NCBI GenBank assembly: GCA_022496205.1
Contig: WTXD01000018.1
Coordinates: 124,001-188,000 of the forward strand
Source of the DNA: Gloeopeniophorella convolvens
Taxonomy: Eukaryota; Basidiomycota; Agaricomycetes; Russulales
Reading direction: 5' to 3'
Length of the DNA stretch: 64,000 nt
In this document: one piece after another, positions 12,088 to 23,197 of the stretch
Position numbering within the stretch: position 1 is the stretch's first letter
Layout of the letters: each line of letters starts with the position of its first letter
Notes under the pieces: model-generated
What the model saw: only the letters and a program-made list of their open reading frames with translations
What the model was told of the DNA's origin: nothing
Database searches by the model: none
Made by a program: the position numbers and the translations under genes

Positions 12088-13483
12088 TAGTCAATGCGTT
12101 CGTCAGCGATTCGCGCCACATGCAAGTGCAACTCAGCTTGTAATACGCAATCAAAAACCCGCGTGCCTTGTTGCCCCCATGTCCTTAGGCCCTAGTCGAT
12201 TGGATGTGTGGTACTAAGGGCCGAGCATCATGCATCGACTCGCGGTTACCGGTCACGGGATCGCGTCGATGGATATTGGGGGCATGCCTGAAAGCGAGGT
12301 GCGGAATTCACATAACTTAGCATTCTACAGACTACTCCTCTTATGCAATGCCTCTGATACCACCACTATTGCGCTGTCTTTCCTCTACTTTCGGCACGGA
12401 TCGTTTCAATTGATTGAGGCTTCGTGTGCTCGTCCCACGGACGTGTTCTTGCGCGACTTCCGGGTCTTCTGAAGCTCGTTACTACATCGTGCTTGTGTAA
12501 CTATCACGGCAATTTTGAAGTTTCCTTGGGGTGTGGTCTGATGGCGGACAACGCGGTCCTTTCTCATAGCTATCGGTGCAGCTAGATGGCACACCGTAAC
12601 AGGTATTTATTACCCTGCTTCCCGATGAGTCTGCTGGGGCATCTTCGTGAGTTCGCCGCAGCACGGGCATCTGCAACATTAGTCATTTGCGCATAGATCT
12701 CGGAGGAAGGGAGATGCCATACGGGTAGTAAACGTGATGAACACTATTATCACAGATCGCACGAACGACTGAAAAAGGCGTCGCGAGTGGCAGCATACTT
12801 AAACAACTTTGCTTATACCAACAACTTGAAGTTGCCGTGACTGTCACCCGCACATCCCCGTAGTCAAACGCACGGTCCTTCCAGCGCTGTGCGATCCTGT
12901 GGCCTTGCGCCAAGCATAGAGGTACGGCCAAGATAGAACTTGAAGACGCGTCAATATGCGCGAGCTTTAATGAGGCAGAAACAAGGCAAGCCGCGAATTG
13001 GAATGCGCACGGGATGACACCACGCCCACTAGGAAGGGACATACCTGCGACAAGGAGCTCTGGACAAGGCTCTGGATGTGCAGCGACGACCGTAGCAGCC
13101 TGAGTATGGAATGTCGCTCCCGTGTACTTGGGGGGTTTTTCATACGTACATTAGCACTCCAGTCTCAGCCCTTGTGTCGACTCTTTCCACCTTGCGCTGT
13201 CGCGCATGAGTAGCTGAGGGTAGGTATGCGTTCGGTGATTTGAGTTGAATGCCTGGCCAGTGAGATGATGAGACTCAAGAGGCCTCAAGAGCCTGAGGCT
13301 ACCCGGAGCAGTCACGACCTCGACTTGGAGTGCGATCACGGGATTTCGGGGAAGCCGGAGCCGTTACGATATGCCCCGTCACGCGTAGCTGGACGACGGC
13401 TCGTCGCGCTTCTCATGAATACTAAGTGCCAACTGCACGTCGTTCACATCCTGACTCGCGTATAACACCTTTTTCATTCTGCT
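12088..13483. other. Intergenic region between copies 2 and 3
   Basis: No gene is supported. About 12210-12470 resembles the 3' flanks of copies 3 and 5 (a GGCCGAGCA...CGCGGT segment and a CTATCGCACTGTCTTTCC segment), so the 3' flank was duplicated with the gene. About 13113-13350 is repeated at about 15735-15985. Confidence 0.55.
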
Positions 13484-14604
13484 ATGCCTCATTTTCCTCG
13501 AATATGGCACCGGCCATCTCCGGCTTCCCTCTCATCCTTCTTCAACCAGAGTCTCAACCAGACAACACCCCTCACCCGAACATGGTCTCTCCGCCGCGCT
13601 AGCCCGCACATATACCCCCCGTCGCGATCCACATCCACGTCTTCACTACCGTCACCATCATTACCTTCACCACGCCTAGGGCGCACTCCCCGGAAGCAAA
13701 TCAGTACACTCGATCCAGATCGCCTCCAGCCTTCTGATTTCGTCAACTTCTCCACCCATTCCATGGTTGGTGTCTGGACCACGCCTCCCGGTTTATATGA
13801 AGCTCCCAGGGTCCGTCTGCGCTATGCACAGAGGGCTAGCAACGTAAGGATACCGTTCCCTCCTGGTACGCACGGCTTCCTGTACTACGCGCGTGATCCG
13901 GGGCTCGCAGAGGGTGGCCAGATCCGCTTCCGCATTGTGGCAACACCTGAAGGCGCATTCGAAGAAGGCCAAGACCTCTCGCTCCCCAACGGTATGCCTT
14001 GGCATGTTACGCCCGGAATACTTCCACGAGCTCCCACCGTGGGGCTCGTAAGATTATTGCTGCGCGACGAGCTTGTCACGCGAGAGCAGGTCGCTGCATG
14101 GGAGTCATAATCCCGGAGGCCCAGGGACAGTCCTGTGGTCATGCGTTTTGGACAGCCTTTCAGTCTCTCTCTCTCTGTGTCAATGCCAGGAATCTGGGTG
14201 CGGACGTCCACGCATGGTCGTGTCTCCCATTTGCGCCCCTGGATCGCGCGTGCCAAACATTCTTTCACTCGCGGTGAGTCGTCGTGCCTTCGCATAAGAC
14301 AAACCTTTGCTGATGACAGGATGATCTGCGTTACTTAGGTGCGGGGACAGTGTGTTTAGAACCATCGTCGCTGCCGGAGCATGCAGGGAAGCGTATCGTT
14401 GTCATACGGGTGCTTGAGTTGCTCGAACCCGTCGAGAGCTGCGCTGGACTGCGCTTCACGCCCACAGTGCCAGTGGCTGGAGAGCTACTCCGGCACCCGC
14501 GCAGTGGGCGGACGGTGGAGTTTGACCTGGATATTCCATCAAGTATCACGTATACTCTGAGGAGTCTCTGGGATGACTACGAAAAATGTAAACCCGGTGC
14601 ATGA
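13484..14604 (+). pseudogene. Tandem-family copy 3 with an in-frame nonsense codon
   Basis: This is collinear with copies 1 and 2 from MPHFPRIWHRPSPASLSSFF to the end of exon 2. At 14108-14110 the codon that is TAT in the sisters (WESYP) is TAA. Beyond it the same frame continues with SPVVMRFGQPFSLSLS, WVRTSTHGRV and the conserved donor after 14273. Exon 2 (14339-14604) is intact through CLEPSSLPEHAGKRIVVIRV to WDDYEKCKPGA. The truncated product would be 208 aa and would lack the C-terminal third. The rest of the copy has not drifted, so the loss looks recent, or the base is miscalled. Confidence 0.75.
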
Positions 14605-15995
14605 TAGTCGATGCGTTCGTCAGTAATCTGTGCCACATGCATGTGCAATCCAACTTATATGATGTGATAGAGTAGCTTGTGTGCGCACCCGTTAGGGATA
14701 TCGACGGACGCCAAATCCTTTCAGGCTTCATGGTATGAAATATGCTTCGCTCGCAAGACCAGTGTACATATGTTACTTATACCCAGCCCCGAGCACGTCG
14801 GCTACCTTCAAGAAGGAATCAATTGCTATTTCTCGTCCTCCGAAGTAGTCTCTAGTACAATAGGCGGCACCTCGAGTCCCAGGCCGCCTATTACTATCGC
14901 ACTGTCTTTCCTTTACTTTCGGCCCGGGTCCTTTTCAATCAGCTGAGACCGCATGCGCCCATCCAACAGACATATTTTATTTATTTTTCTCGACGCGCCG
15001 CGCGACGCGACTTTCAAGCTCTTCGGGAATAGCTGCAGGTTGAGCGCTCTTGATTCAGAAATGCTCGGGCGCAAAGTTTTAGGAAGATATCTGGGACGAC
15101 ACGGTCATTTACGGAACGCTTTGGGTGTGAGATAGTGGGAGCTGAACGCTGCGGGACTACCAGGAAATCACCCACAGCCGGATATGGGAAAGATGTATTT
15201 CATGAAGAGGAAACCAGTTGTGGCAGCGCTCGCGCGAGGTGGCGCTGCGCGCAATGGCGCATGGAAGTAAATCGTGAGTCGGAAGCCCCCGGCCAAAACT
15301 TGGTAGTTCGATTGGGCGGATCTCTGAGCTCAATGCTCGCGCGGAGCCCGAGGGCTTGCCCGCGTCGTGCTCGCGCGTTGCCATCGATCGCGCCATCAAA
15401 GAGACCGCATATTTAAGTGCGATGTTTCTTTCTCAGATATGGCCGTATGCCTTTGATGTCCATTCGTGTCCGACAGCACAGCACGGGCTTCCCCGGGCTG
15501 CCACGATACCACGGCCGTTAGGTGCATAGACGTTTAAATGGGGTGTCAGGGCGTAGGGCTAGGGCACAGAACTGGTAAGCGAGTCTCTTAAGGTCTCAAA
15601 ATTTCAGTTACTGCTCTGAGTGACGATAGCAAGCACGAACGTTAGTAATCTGCAGTTTCCCAGTGGTATTCTGCAACAGACCTTCTCCATTCCGACGCTA
15701 CGATGAATCATGAGCGGTCCCTGCGCGTGGGCCCGCGCTCCCGTCTACTTGGGGGGCTTTTCATACGTGCATTAACACTTCAGTCTCGGCCCTCGCATTG
15801 ATTCTTTCCGATTTACGCTGTCGTGCATGAGTAGCTGAGAGTAGGTATGCGATCGGCAGTTTAAGTTGAATACTCTAGCCAGTGAGATGATGAGACTCCA
15901 GAGGCCTCAAGAGCCTGAGGCTGCCCGGATCAGTCACGACCCCGACTCCCGAGTGCGGTCACGGGGTTTCGGAGAAGCACGTTGCGTTACGCATA
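14605..15995. other. Intergenic region with two duplicated non-coding blocks
   Basis: No gene is supported. About 14850-14945 resembles the 3' flank of copy 2. About 15579-15730 matches 10573-10720. About 15735-15985 matches 13113-13350, including a CTTGGGGGG run and an AGAGGCCTCAAGAGCCTGAG segment. The blocks are probably passengers of the array's duplications. Confidence 0.6.
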
Positions 15996-16671
15996 CTATG
16001 GTATCATGGGAAATGGTGATGATTCACCATTTCCCAAACATCACGCTCGTCTCGTTATCCCTTGGTCTCAAACTTTGTAGGCAGATACTATGACATCTTG
16101 TGCATCAGTATGCAGAGTTTGAATCTTTTCTCTCGAGTTTCAAGCGTGCCAGGATGAAGCCGAAACCGAGGCCAAAGCCCCAGCGAGAACATCGAGCGCG
16201 TCACAAGCTGTCACGGTTGCCGAGCTTGCCGGCTGATAGGCGCCATCCGATGACATGATGCAATCGCAACCAGGATTCGACCGGAGCCTGAATCTCCGTG
16301 TCACGGTGAGCCAGGCTATGAGAGGAAGATCTCTTGTTTATGAGATTCCTCTCATCTCACAGGGCTATAACTTTACAGAGGTGTTGTAGACTTATATCTT
16401 GTGCTATGTGGGGAGTTTGGTGGTTTCAGGAGCGCTACAAGTTGTGTTCCTGGAGGTTTGATACACGGAAAGCAAGGCTAGCTGACAATGATCATTTTCT
16501 ACTGCTTCATCCATCCATCCAATCGATACAAAACTCTACACGCTTATAGACTATATCTATGTCATTCTTCACTAAAAGTTTCAAGCCAATACATGCAGCC
16601 GTTGATGTGCGCGATGCCATTCTTTCAAAATCACCACTTCCCGGTGGATCACCATTCCCACGACACCATAG
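15996..16671. mobile_element. MITE-like element with TA target duplication (Tc1/mariner type)
   Basis: The left end (CTATGGTATCATGGGAAATG...) and the reverse complement of the right end (CTATGGTGTCGTGGGAATGG...) agree over about 25 bases, with two mismatches and one gap. TA lies immediately outside each end (15994-15995 and 16672-16673). A perfect 12-bp hairpin, GGGAAATGGTGA / TCACCATTTCCC, sits at 16008-16035. The 676-bp interior has no transposase frame, so the element is non-autonomous. The equivalent place upstream of copy 3 has no insertion and reads straight through a single TAGCTG. Superfamily assignment rests on TA and size only. Confidence 0.7.
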
Positions 16672-16791
16672 TAGCTGCCAGTGGACAACTCGCGCTTCTT
16701 ATGAATAAATACCAACACGTCCTTCACATCCTGACTCGCATATATATACATAACACCTTTTTCATTCTGCTATGTCCCATCTTCCCCGAAT

Positions 16792-17894
16792 ATGGCACCG
16801 CTGTCCCTGGCTTCTCTCTCGTCCTTCTTCAACTCGACAGCACTCCTCCCCCGAACATGGTCCCTCCCCCGTGCTAGCCCGTGCGTATACTTCCCATCGC
16901 GACCCACATCTACATCTACATCTCCACTACCGTCACCGTCATCGCCTTCACCACGCCCCCGCTCCCGTCCCCGAGGGCGTACTCCCCGGAAGCAAATCAG
17001 CACACTCGATCCAGATCGCCTCCAGCCTTCTGATTTCATCGACCTCTCCACCCATTGCACTGTTGGGATCTGGACTGTGCCTCGTGGTTCATATGCGGTA
17101 CCCAAGGTCCTTCTGCGCTATGAACTGGGGAAACGCAAATTAAGATTGCCATTCCCCTCTGGTGCGCGCGGCTTCCTGTACTACGCGCGTGATCCAGAGC
17201 TTGCAGAGGGTGGCCAAGTCCGCTTCCGCATCGTGCCAACACCTGAAGGCGCGTTCGAAGCAGGCCAGGATCTCTTGTTCCGCAACGGTATGCCTTGGCA
17301 TATTACGCCCGGAATACTTCCACGAGCTCCCGCCGCGGGGCTCGCGAGGTTATTGCTACGTGACGGGCTTGTCACACAAGAACAGTTCGCTGCGTGGAAG
17401 TCGTTCCCCCAGATGCTAAGGCACAGTCCTGTGGTCACGCGTTTTGGACAACCTTTTAGTCTGTCCTTCTCTGTGACAATGCCAGGAATCTGGGTGCGGA
17501 CGTCCACACACGGTCGTGTCTGCCATTTGCGTTTCCGGCTCTCAACTGCCGGACATCCTTTCACTCGTGGTGAGTCGTCGTGCCTTTGCATGAGACATGT
17601 TTTTAATTGTCTCTTCGCGCTGTTTAAGGTGCGGGCACAGTGTGCTTGGAACCGTCGTCGCTGCCGGAGCATGCAGGGAGCCGCGTTGTTGTCATACGGG
17701 TGCTTGAGGTGCTCGAACCCGTCGAGAGCCGCACTGGACTGGGCTTCACGCCCCCAGTCCCAGTGGTTGGAGAGTTGCTCCGGTACCCACACAGTGGGCG
17801 GCCGGTGGAGTTCAACCTAGATGTTTCATCAAGTGCCGCATACAATCTGAAGAGTCTCTGGGATGACTACGCAAAGTCTAAACCTGGCGCATAA
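16792..17894 (+). CDS. Tandem-family copy 4, N-terminus shifted
   Basis: Exons 16792-17569 and 17629-17894 encode 347 aa. The ATG equivalent to the other copies is at 16772 (MSHLPRIWHRCPW...), but one C is missing near 16801 relative to the sisters, and that frame runs off the family sequence. The ATG at 16792 restores the family frame (MAPLSLASLSSFF, then LLPRTWSLPRAS), giving a presequence shorter by about seven residues. Core landmarks are LDPDRLQPSDFIDLSTH, FPSGARGFLYYARDPELAEG, LLRDGLVTQEQFAAWKSFP and RFGQPFSLSF. Exon 2 runs CLEPSSLPEHAGSRVVVIRV to WDDYAKSKPGA. The frame is open to the end, so this copy may still be functional. Confidence 0.7.
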
Positions 17895-18469
17895 TAGTCA
17901 ATGCGTTCGTCAACGATCCTTGCCGCATGTGTGTGCAACTCGGAATCTTGTGTGCGCATACCTCGCCGGGGATATATATATATGTATATAATCGATGGCA
18001 ACGCAACATCCGTGGTACGGGATATGCTTCGCTCATAGGACCGGTGTATGTCGCTTATACCTACCTGGCCCTGAGCGCCTTCAAAAAGGAATCAACCATT
18101 GTTTTTTCGTCCTCCGAAGTAGTCTCTAGTATGATATGCGGTATCACTTGCTGTCCCACCCCTCACGAATTCCCAGGCTGCCTATCATTGTAGTCTGCAC
18201 ACCCGGGAAGCTACCTCCCCGCGTTCCTTTATGCAACCTCAGAATGATATACTTGCACCGCCGCAGCCCTTCACAGAACTGGTAGCGTTCAGATGCATCA
18301 GTGGTGACGCGATATGCGTAGTCGTACAGTAGGGCCGAGTATCATGCACCAACAGCCTTGCAGAGGCGGCATGCTTAGAAGTGAGATGCGAATCTTACAT
18401 AGGACTCTACCCGCCCTCCTCTATGCAATGCACTTGATACCAGATGACACACCATACCGTCCACGCCCC
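17895..18469. other. Intergenic region, copy 4 to acyl-CoA oxidase
   Basis: No gene is seen. It contains a TATATATATG run near 17972 and 3'-flank sequence resembling that of copies 2 and 3 (AAAAGGAATCAAC..., GTCCTCCGAAGTAGTCTCTA). Confidence 0.45.
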
Positions 18470-20476
18470 TCACAACCGCGCCAGCCCAGGCGTCCGCGTG
18501 GCATCCGCAGACTGCGCACCCCCGAACGTCGGCAGGCCCTCCACGAACGCCGCCCAGCGCGCGTCCGACACAATCGGCGCAGTGACGTACGCCTCGACGT
18601 CGAGCGCCACAAGGTGCTCCTCCAACCGCGGCATGACGCGCTCTGCCGCGCGCCCCTCCATCGCGCGCACGTCCGCGCGCGAGAGGCCGAGGCGCTCGAC
18701 GTACCACGCCTCGTCGTCGCGCACGCACCCCGCGACGTACATCTCCACGAGCGTGTCGTCGACGCCCGCCGCGCGCGCCGCGTCGTGCGCGAGGCGCTGC
18801 CCGAGCGCCTGCACGAGCGGCAGCGACTCGGGCAGGATCGCGCGGTCGTACTCCGCGCTGCGGTGGTGCGTCATCGCGGCGAGCTGCGTGCGCAGCGCGG
18901 CGAAGAGGTCCGCCTCGTGCTGCGCGAGGAGGCTGTCCGGGTGCGTGCTCGGCGGGAGGGAGTAGCGCCCGAGGAGCAGCTCAGAGGCCAGGCCTGGAGG
19001 GGTGCGTTAGGACGGCGCGGGCCGTGGTGGTGCGCAGAAAGACGCACGGATGGAGATGCCGAGGAGGTCGCCCTCGGCGACGGAAATGCCGCGCAGGTCT
19101 GCCTGCATGAGGAAGTGTGCTTCAGCATGCGCAGCGCATCGGCAAGTAGCGGGCGGGCTTACGTGTGAGGTCGTGATCTGATTGACCCCGAACAGGCCCT
19201 GCGCGCCGCACCGCTCGCTGAGCTCGAGGTTCGCCGCCTGCGCATGCGTGGTTGCGGTGACCTTGAACAGCGTCGCGAGCGCATGGCGCACGCGCGGGTC
19301 CGCGCCCGGCGCGCAGAAGCCGTCGATGGTGCGCGCGAGGAACGCGCGCATGACGACCGCCTGCGCGAGCGCGCGCAGCACGGGCACGCGCTGCGTCGCG
19401 AACGAGAGGATCTGGCGCCGAACACCATCGGGGCCGACAACGGTGCGCCGCTGGCTGTAGCGCGCTGCGATGTGTGCGGACAGCTGCAGGGCCGGCACCG
19501 CGATGGCGCCGAGCGCGAGCGCTCCAATTTCGACGCGCGAGATCGCACTGAAAAAAGCTGCGCGTGCATCTGACGGTTTCTCTAGGCTCCCGAGGAGTGC
19601 TGTGCGCGGGAGCCGTATGTTTTTGAAGTAAGTCAGGGAGTGGTTGATGGGGCACGAGCCTCCGCGGTAGGGGAGCAACCTATCACGTGATGAGTATCTT
19701 GCAGTTCGTACATGGGAGGCGGGAAGACGCACTTGCTGATGATACCTGGAGCCATGGTTGTGCCATCATTTATTTCTACAATGAACGGTTTCACGCCGTG
19801 GTCATCCCCGTTGACGATAGTCTTCGCAAAGACGACGGCGATACAGGGTATGCCAATCGGTACTGTTGGCGGCATGTACCTGAGATGCTGTGAGCGACTT
19901 ATATGGAACCTAACGGTGAACTTGAACTTACTTGGCAGCCGTCTCGGATGGCGTATTGAGGAGAAAGCTACCATCGGGCAACACTGTTGCCGTAGTCTCG
20001 AGGTGGATGGCATCGAGACCATGGCCGATCTCGGTCAAACAGAACTGACCACTAAGAGACGTGAGTTCATGTCAAGCAAAAGGAGTATCACTGAAACGTA
20101 CGAGACGCTGAAATCCAAGACTCTCTCGAGAACAGGCCGGACAGAAGGTTGCTTGTGGGCAAACGTGGCTATTGTGCCAGCGCAAAGATTGTACTGCAAG
20201 GTCAGGAGCGTCGTCGCAGCACGATCGAGGCAAGAGACAGGATCTGCGTGCATGGACCAGAATTTTGCTGAAAGATGGAGAATGTCTTCTGTGGTCAAGG
20301 CTGTAGGCCATCGTGAGCTTCCGGAGGCCACACCGCGTCAAAAGAAGCGCACCATATAGCCTTGCGATTGCTTTCGCTCGTGAGTAGGCAAGGCGTGCAC
20401 GTTCATCCGCGGCAAGGTTTCCTGACGGAGCGGAGAATAGGGCGCTTTGTGCGAGCTCTCGAGACAGCTTCTCCAT
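18470..20476 (-). CDS. Acyl-CoA oxidase / dehydrogenase family protein
   Basis: Enzymes of this family use FAD to oxidise acyl-CoA in the first step of peroxisomal beta-oxidation. Blocks seen in order are: LAYSRAKAIARLYG; FWSMHADPVSCLDRAATTLL; LQYNLCAGTIATFAHKQPSV; GQFCLTEIGHGLDAIHLETT (the acyl-CoA/FAD-binding GQF.LTE...G segment); YMPPTVPIGIPCIAVVFAKT; SLTYFKNIRLPRTALLGSL; and the flavin-domain helices ISRVEIGALALGAIAVPAL and GAQGLFGVNQITTSH. The C-terminal helical part runs to TRTPGLARL. About six introns are inferred. The start is uncertain: ATG at 20476 (MEKLSRELAQ) is used here, but the frame is open upstream to 20713. No C-terminal PTS1 tripeptide is present (it ends ARL, not a canonical SKL but possibly weakly related), so the compartment is unproven. 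Confidence 0.85.
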
Positions 20477-21705
20477 GGCGAAGTTCTGCTGATGGAATGC
20501 ATTCTCAGAGGGGAAAAGAGGATACTTATACTTTGCGCGGGCCGAGATCCTCTGGGTTTTCAAAGCTGACAGGCCCACAAGGCGAATATTGAAGGCGAGA
20601 CGACATGCAAAGTCCGACGAGCGAGGAGAATAGCTAAGGGAGGCTATCCAAAATCTCGAGGTGGAGGCTGGGATTGAAACTGCATGGGTGGCCAGAAAAC
20701 CAATCCGCTTCATGGCGAGCGCCAGGGTGATGCATCCCTGCGGGATTTAGATCCATTGAATGTTCCCGTTAATCTGATAGAGACTGACCTCTTCAAAAGC
20801 CACGCGTAGCTGGCGAAAGAGGCAGAGCGACGTAGACTTAAAGGCGTTGGATGGGAGCGACTCCCTGTCGCTCCTTCAAAATTCCTTATCGCTCGGATAG
20901 AAGTTGTCGCATTGGGCAGGGTGTAACGTCTAACAAGGTGGTAAGTATTCTCAGCGGCACCGCCGTGGTAGATCAATCAGGTGACAGGGAGCACGTACCT
21001 CCTGCTCCACAAACTGTCTTTTGATGACCCAGTGCGTCGCGTATTACAATAATAGCACGATACTAGGAGTCATGAACTACCCCGTGCCCAGGAACTGAGT
21101 ACTGAGCAGCTGCCGGGAAGTCAACCCCCTGGCAAGGCAACATCGGATGCAAAGCGCGCGCGCATCGAAATATACTGTCCATCTGCGCGGACATCCCAGG
21201 GACCATAAAGTAGATAAAATGGAAGAGGGGTGCATAGGAATGCCTGCTGGGCCTCTGGTGGTGTATCGGGCCGCGTAAGAGGGCAACTCCGAGGGGCACC
21301 GAGTCGAGCCTTCGAGGCGCTGAATGCCCCGGCTGACGCGGATGCGTGACGCGTGGTGACGCGTTGACGCGGTGTCGTCCGTCGCTCCCAGCACACGCCG
21401 CCCGGCTGTGAACGTTGGTGGGCCACAGCATCATCTCCATTGTCTCAAAAGTATGGCACTTGGAACCGAGCGGCAACCCACATGGAAAGTTTTGCTTGCT
21501 GCTGCCTTGCACGCTTGATGCGTGTGAAAATGATTGCCTAATATTTGCCGACTCATTGCGGTCATTTCGGAGGAGCCGTTGCACATATGTGAGGTGGATC
21601 CGCGTTCGCGCTTCCCAACACAGCCCAACACTGGCAGTACGTCTTGGGCGCGTCCTTCGCCCCAATGCACATACCAACTCGCATGTAACGCTTTTTCATT
21701 CTGCC
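20477..21705. other. Intergenic region, oxidase to copy 5
   Basis: This holds the possible 5' extension or promoter of the oxidase and the promoter block of copy 5. A minus-strand open frame at 21063-21677 resembles no known protein and is not supported. Confidence 0.4.
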
Positions 21706-22822
21706 ATGTCCCATCTTCCCCGAATATGGTACAGCCCGTCTCTGGCTTGTCTCTCATTCTCCTTCAAGCAGGCAATACCCCTCCCTCAAACATGGTCCCT
21801 CCCCCGCGCTAGACCGTCCATATACCTCCCATCCCGGCCCACATCTACATCTCACCTGCCATCACCATCATCACCGTCATCACACCCCCCAGAGTTCTTC
21901 ATCCGGAAGCAAATCAACACACTCGATCCAAATCGCCTCCAGCCTTCTGATTTCATTGACCTCTCCAACCGTTCTACTGCTGCGATCTGGACCGTGCCTC
22001 GCGGTTCATATGAAGTGCCCAAGATTGCTCTGCGCTATGAACTGGAGGGTCGCAACTCAAAATTACCGTTCCCCTCTGGTACGCGCGGCTTCCTGTACTA
22101 CTTGCGTGATCCGGAGCTTGCAGAGGGTGGCCAAGTCCGCTTCCGTATCGTGGCGACACCTGAAGGCGCGTTCGAAGCGGGCCAAGATCTCTTGCTCCGC
22201 AACGGTATGCCTTGGCATGTTCCGCCTGGGCTGCTTCCACGAGCTCCCACCATGGGGCTCATGAAATTATTGCTGCGCGACGAGCTTGTCACTCGAGGGC
22301 AGGTCGCTGTGTGGGAGTCGTACCCCCGGAAACTCAAGCCCAGCCCTGTGGTCACGCGTTTTGGACAGCCTTTCAGCCTGTCTCTCTCTGCAACAAAGCC
22401 AGGAATGCGGGTGCGGACGTCCTCGCACGGTCATGTCCGCCACCTGCAATTCTGGTTCTCGCATGCCAAACATTCTTTCACTCGCGGTAAGTCGTCGTGC
22501 CTTATCATGAGACAAGCTCTTGCTGAGGACGGGATGGTCTTTCTGTGTGTAATTCAGGTGCGGGAACGGTGTGTTTAGAACCGTCGTCGCTGCCGGAGCA
22601 TGCAGGGAAGCATGTTGTCGTCATACGGGTGCTTGAATTGCACGAACCCGTCGAGAGCCGCGCCGGACTGGGCTTCACACCCGCATTCCCAATGGCTGGA
22701 AGTTGCTCCAGTGCCCGTACAGTGGGCGGACGGTGCAGTTTGACCTGGATATTCCGTCAATTATGGCGTCCGCTCTGAGGAGTCTCTGGGACGACTACGC
22801 AAAGTCTAAACCTGGTGCATGA
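21706..22822 (+). pseudogene. Tandem-family copy 5, C-terminal frameshift
   Basis: Exon 1 at 21706-22486 is intact (MSHLPRIWYSPSLACLSFSF, TPLPQTWSLPRAR-like presequence, LDPNRLQPSDFIDLSNRSTA, FPSGTRGFLYYLRDPELAEG, LLRDELVTRGQVAVWESYP, RFGQPFSLSL). The donor is GTAAGT rather than GTGAGT. Exon 2 begins at 22558 and reads CLEPSSLPEHAGKHVVVIRV. After FPMAG (near 22697) one base is missing relative to the sisters (GGAAGTTG against GGAGAGTTG). The frame then shifts to an unrelated tail ending at 22778 instead of the family end WDDYAKSKPGA, whose codons remain readable to 22822. It could still encode a protein with an altered last ~25 residues. Confidence 0.65.
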
Positions 22823-23197
22823 TAGCCAATGCGTCCGTCAGCGATCCGCGCCACATGCCAGTGCAACTCAGCTTGTAATATATGTAGCAGTTGTGTAGTA
22901 GGGCCGAGCACGAGCCGAGCATGCCATCGGGTCAACTCGCGGTCACGGGGTCGAGGGAATTTACATAGAGGCACGCCTGGAGGTGGACGCGGATTTTACA
23001 TAGGATTTACTTCCCTCTAATACGATGCATTCGATACCACAGCTATCACACTATCTTTCCGCTGCTTTCGTCTCATCTTCAGCAAGAACCCCTACACGAT
23101 GAGCGTGGCTCGTCCGTCGCGTCTGCCCATGTGACATACCACGACCACTGTCGCGCTCCGTAGCGTCATATTCATCTGAACCATTCACGCGCCGTTT
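22823..23197. other. Intergenic region between copies 5 and 6
   Basis: No gene is seen. About 22890-23075 resembles the 3' flanks of copies 2-4. A short ATG frame at 23099 (MSVARPSRLPM, then stop) may be a relic of the copy 6 presequence. Confidence 0.45.

Noticed and set aside
21063..21677. Minus-strand 204-codon frame before copy 5
   Set aside because: It overlaps the conserved promoter region of copy 5 and has no motif or splice support.
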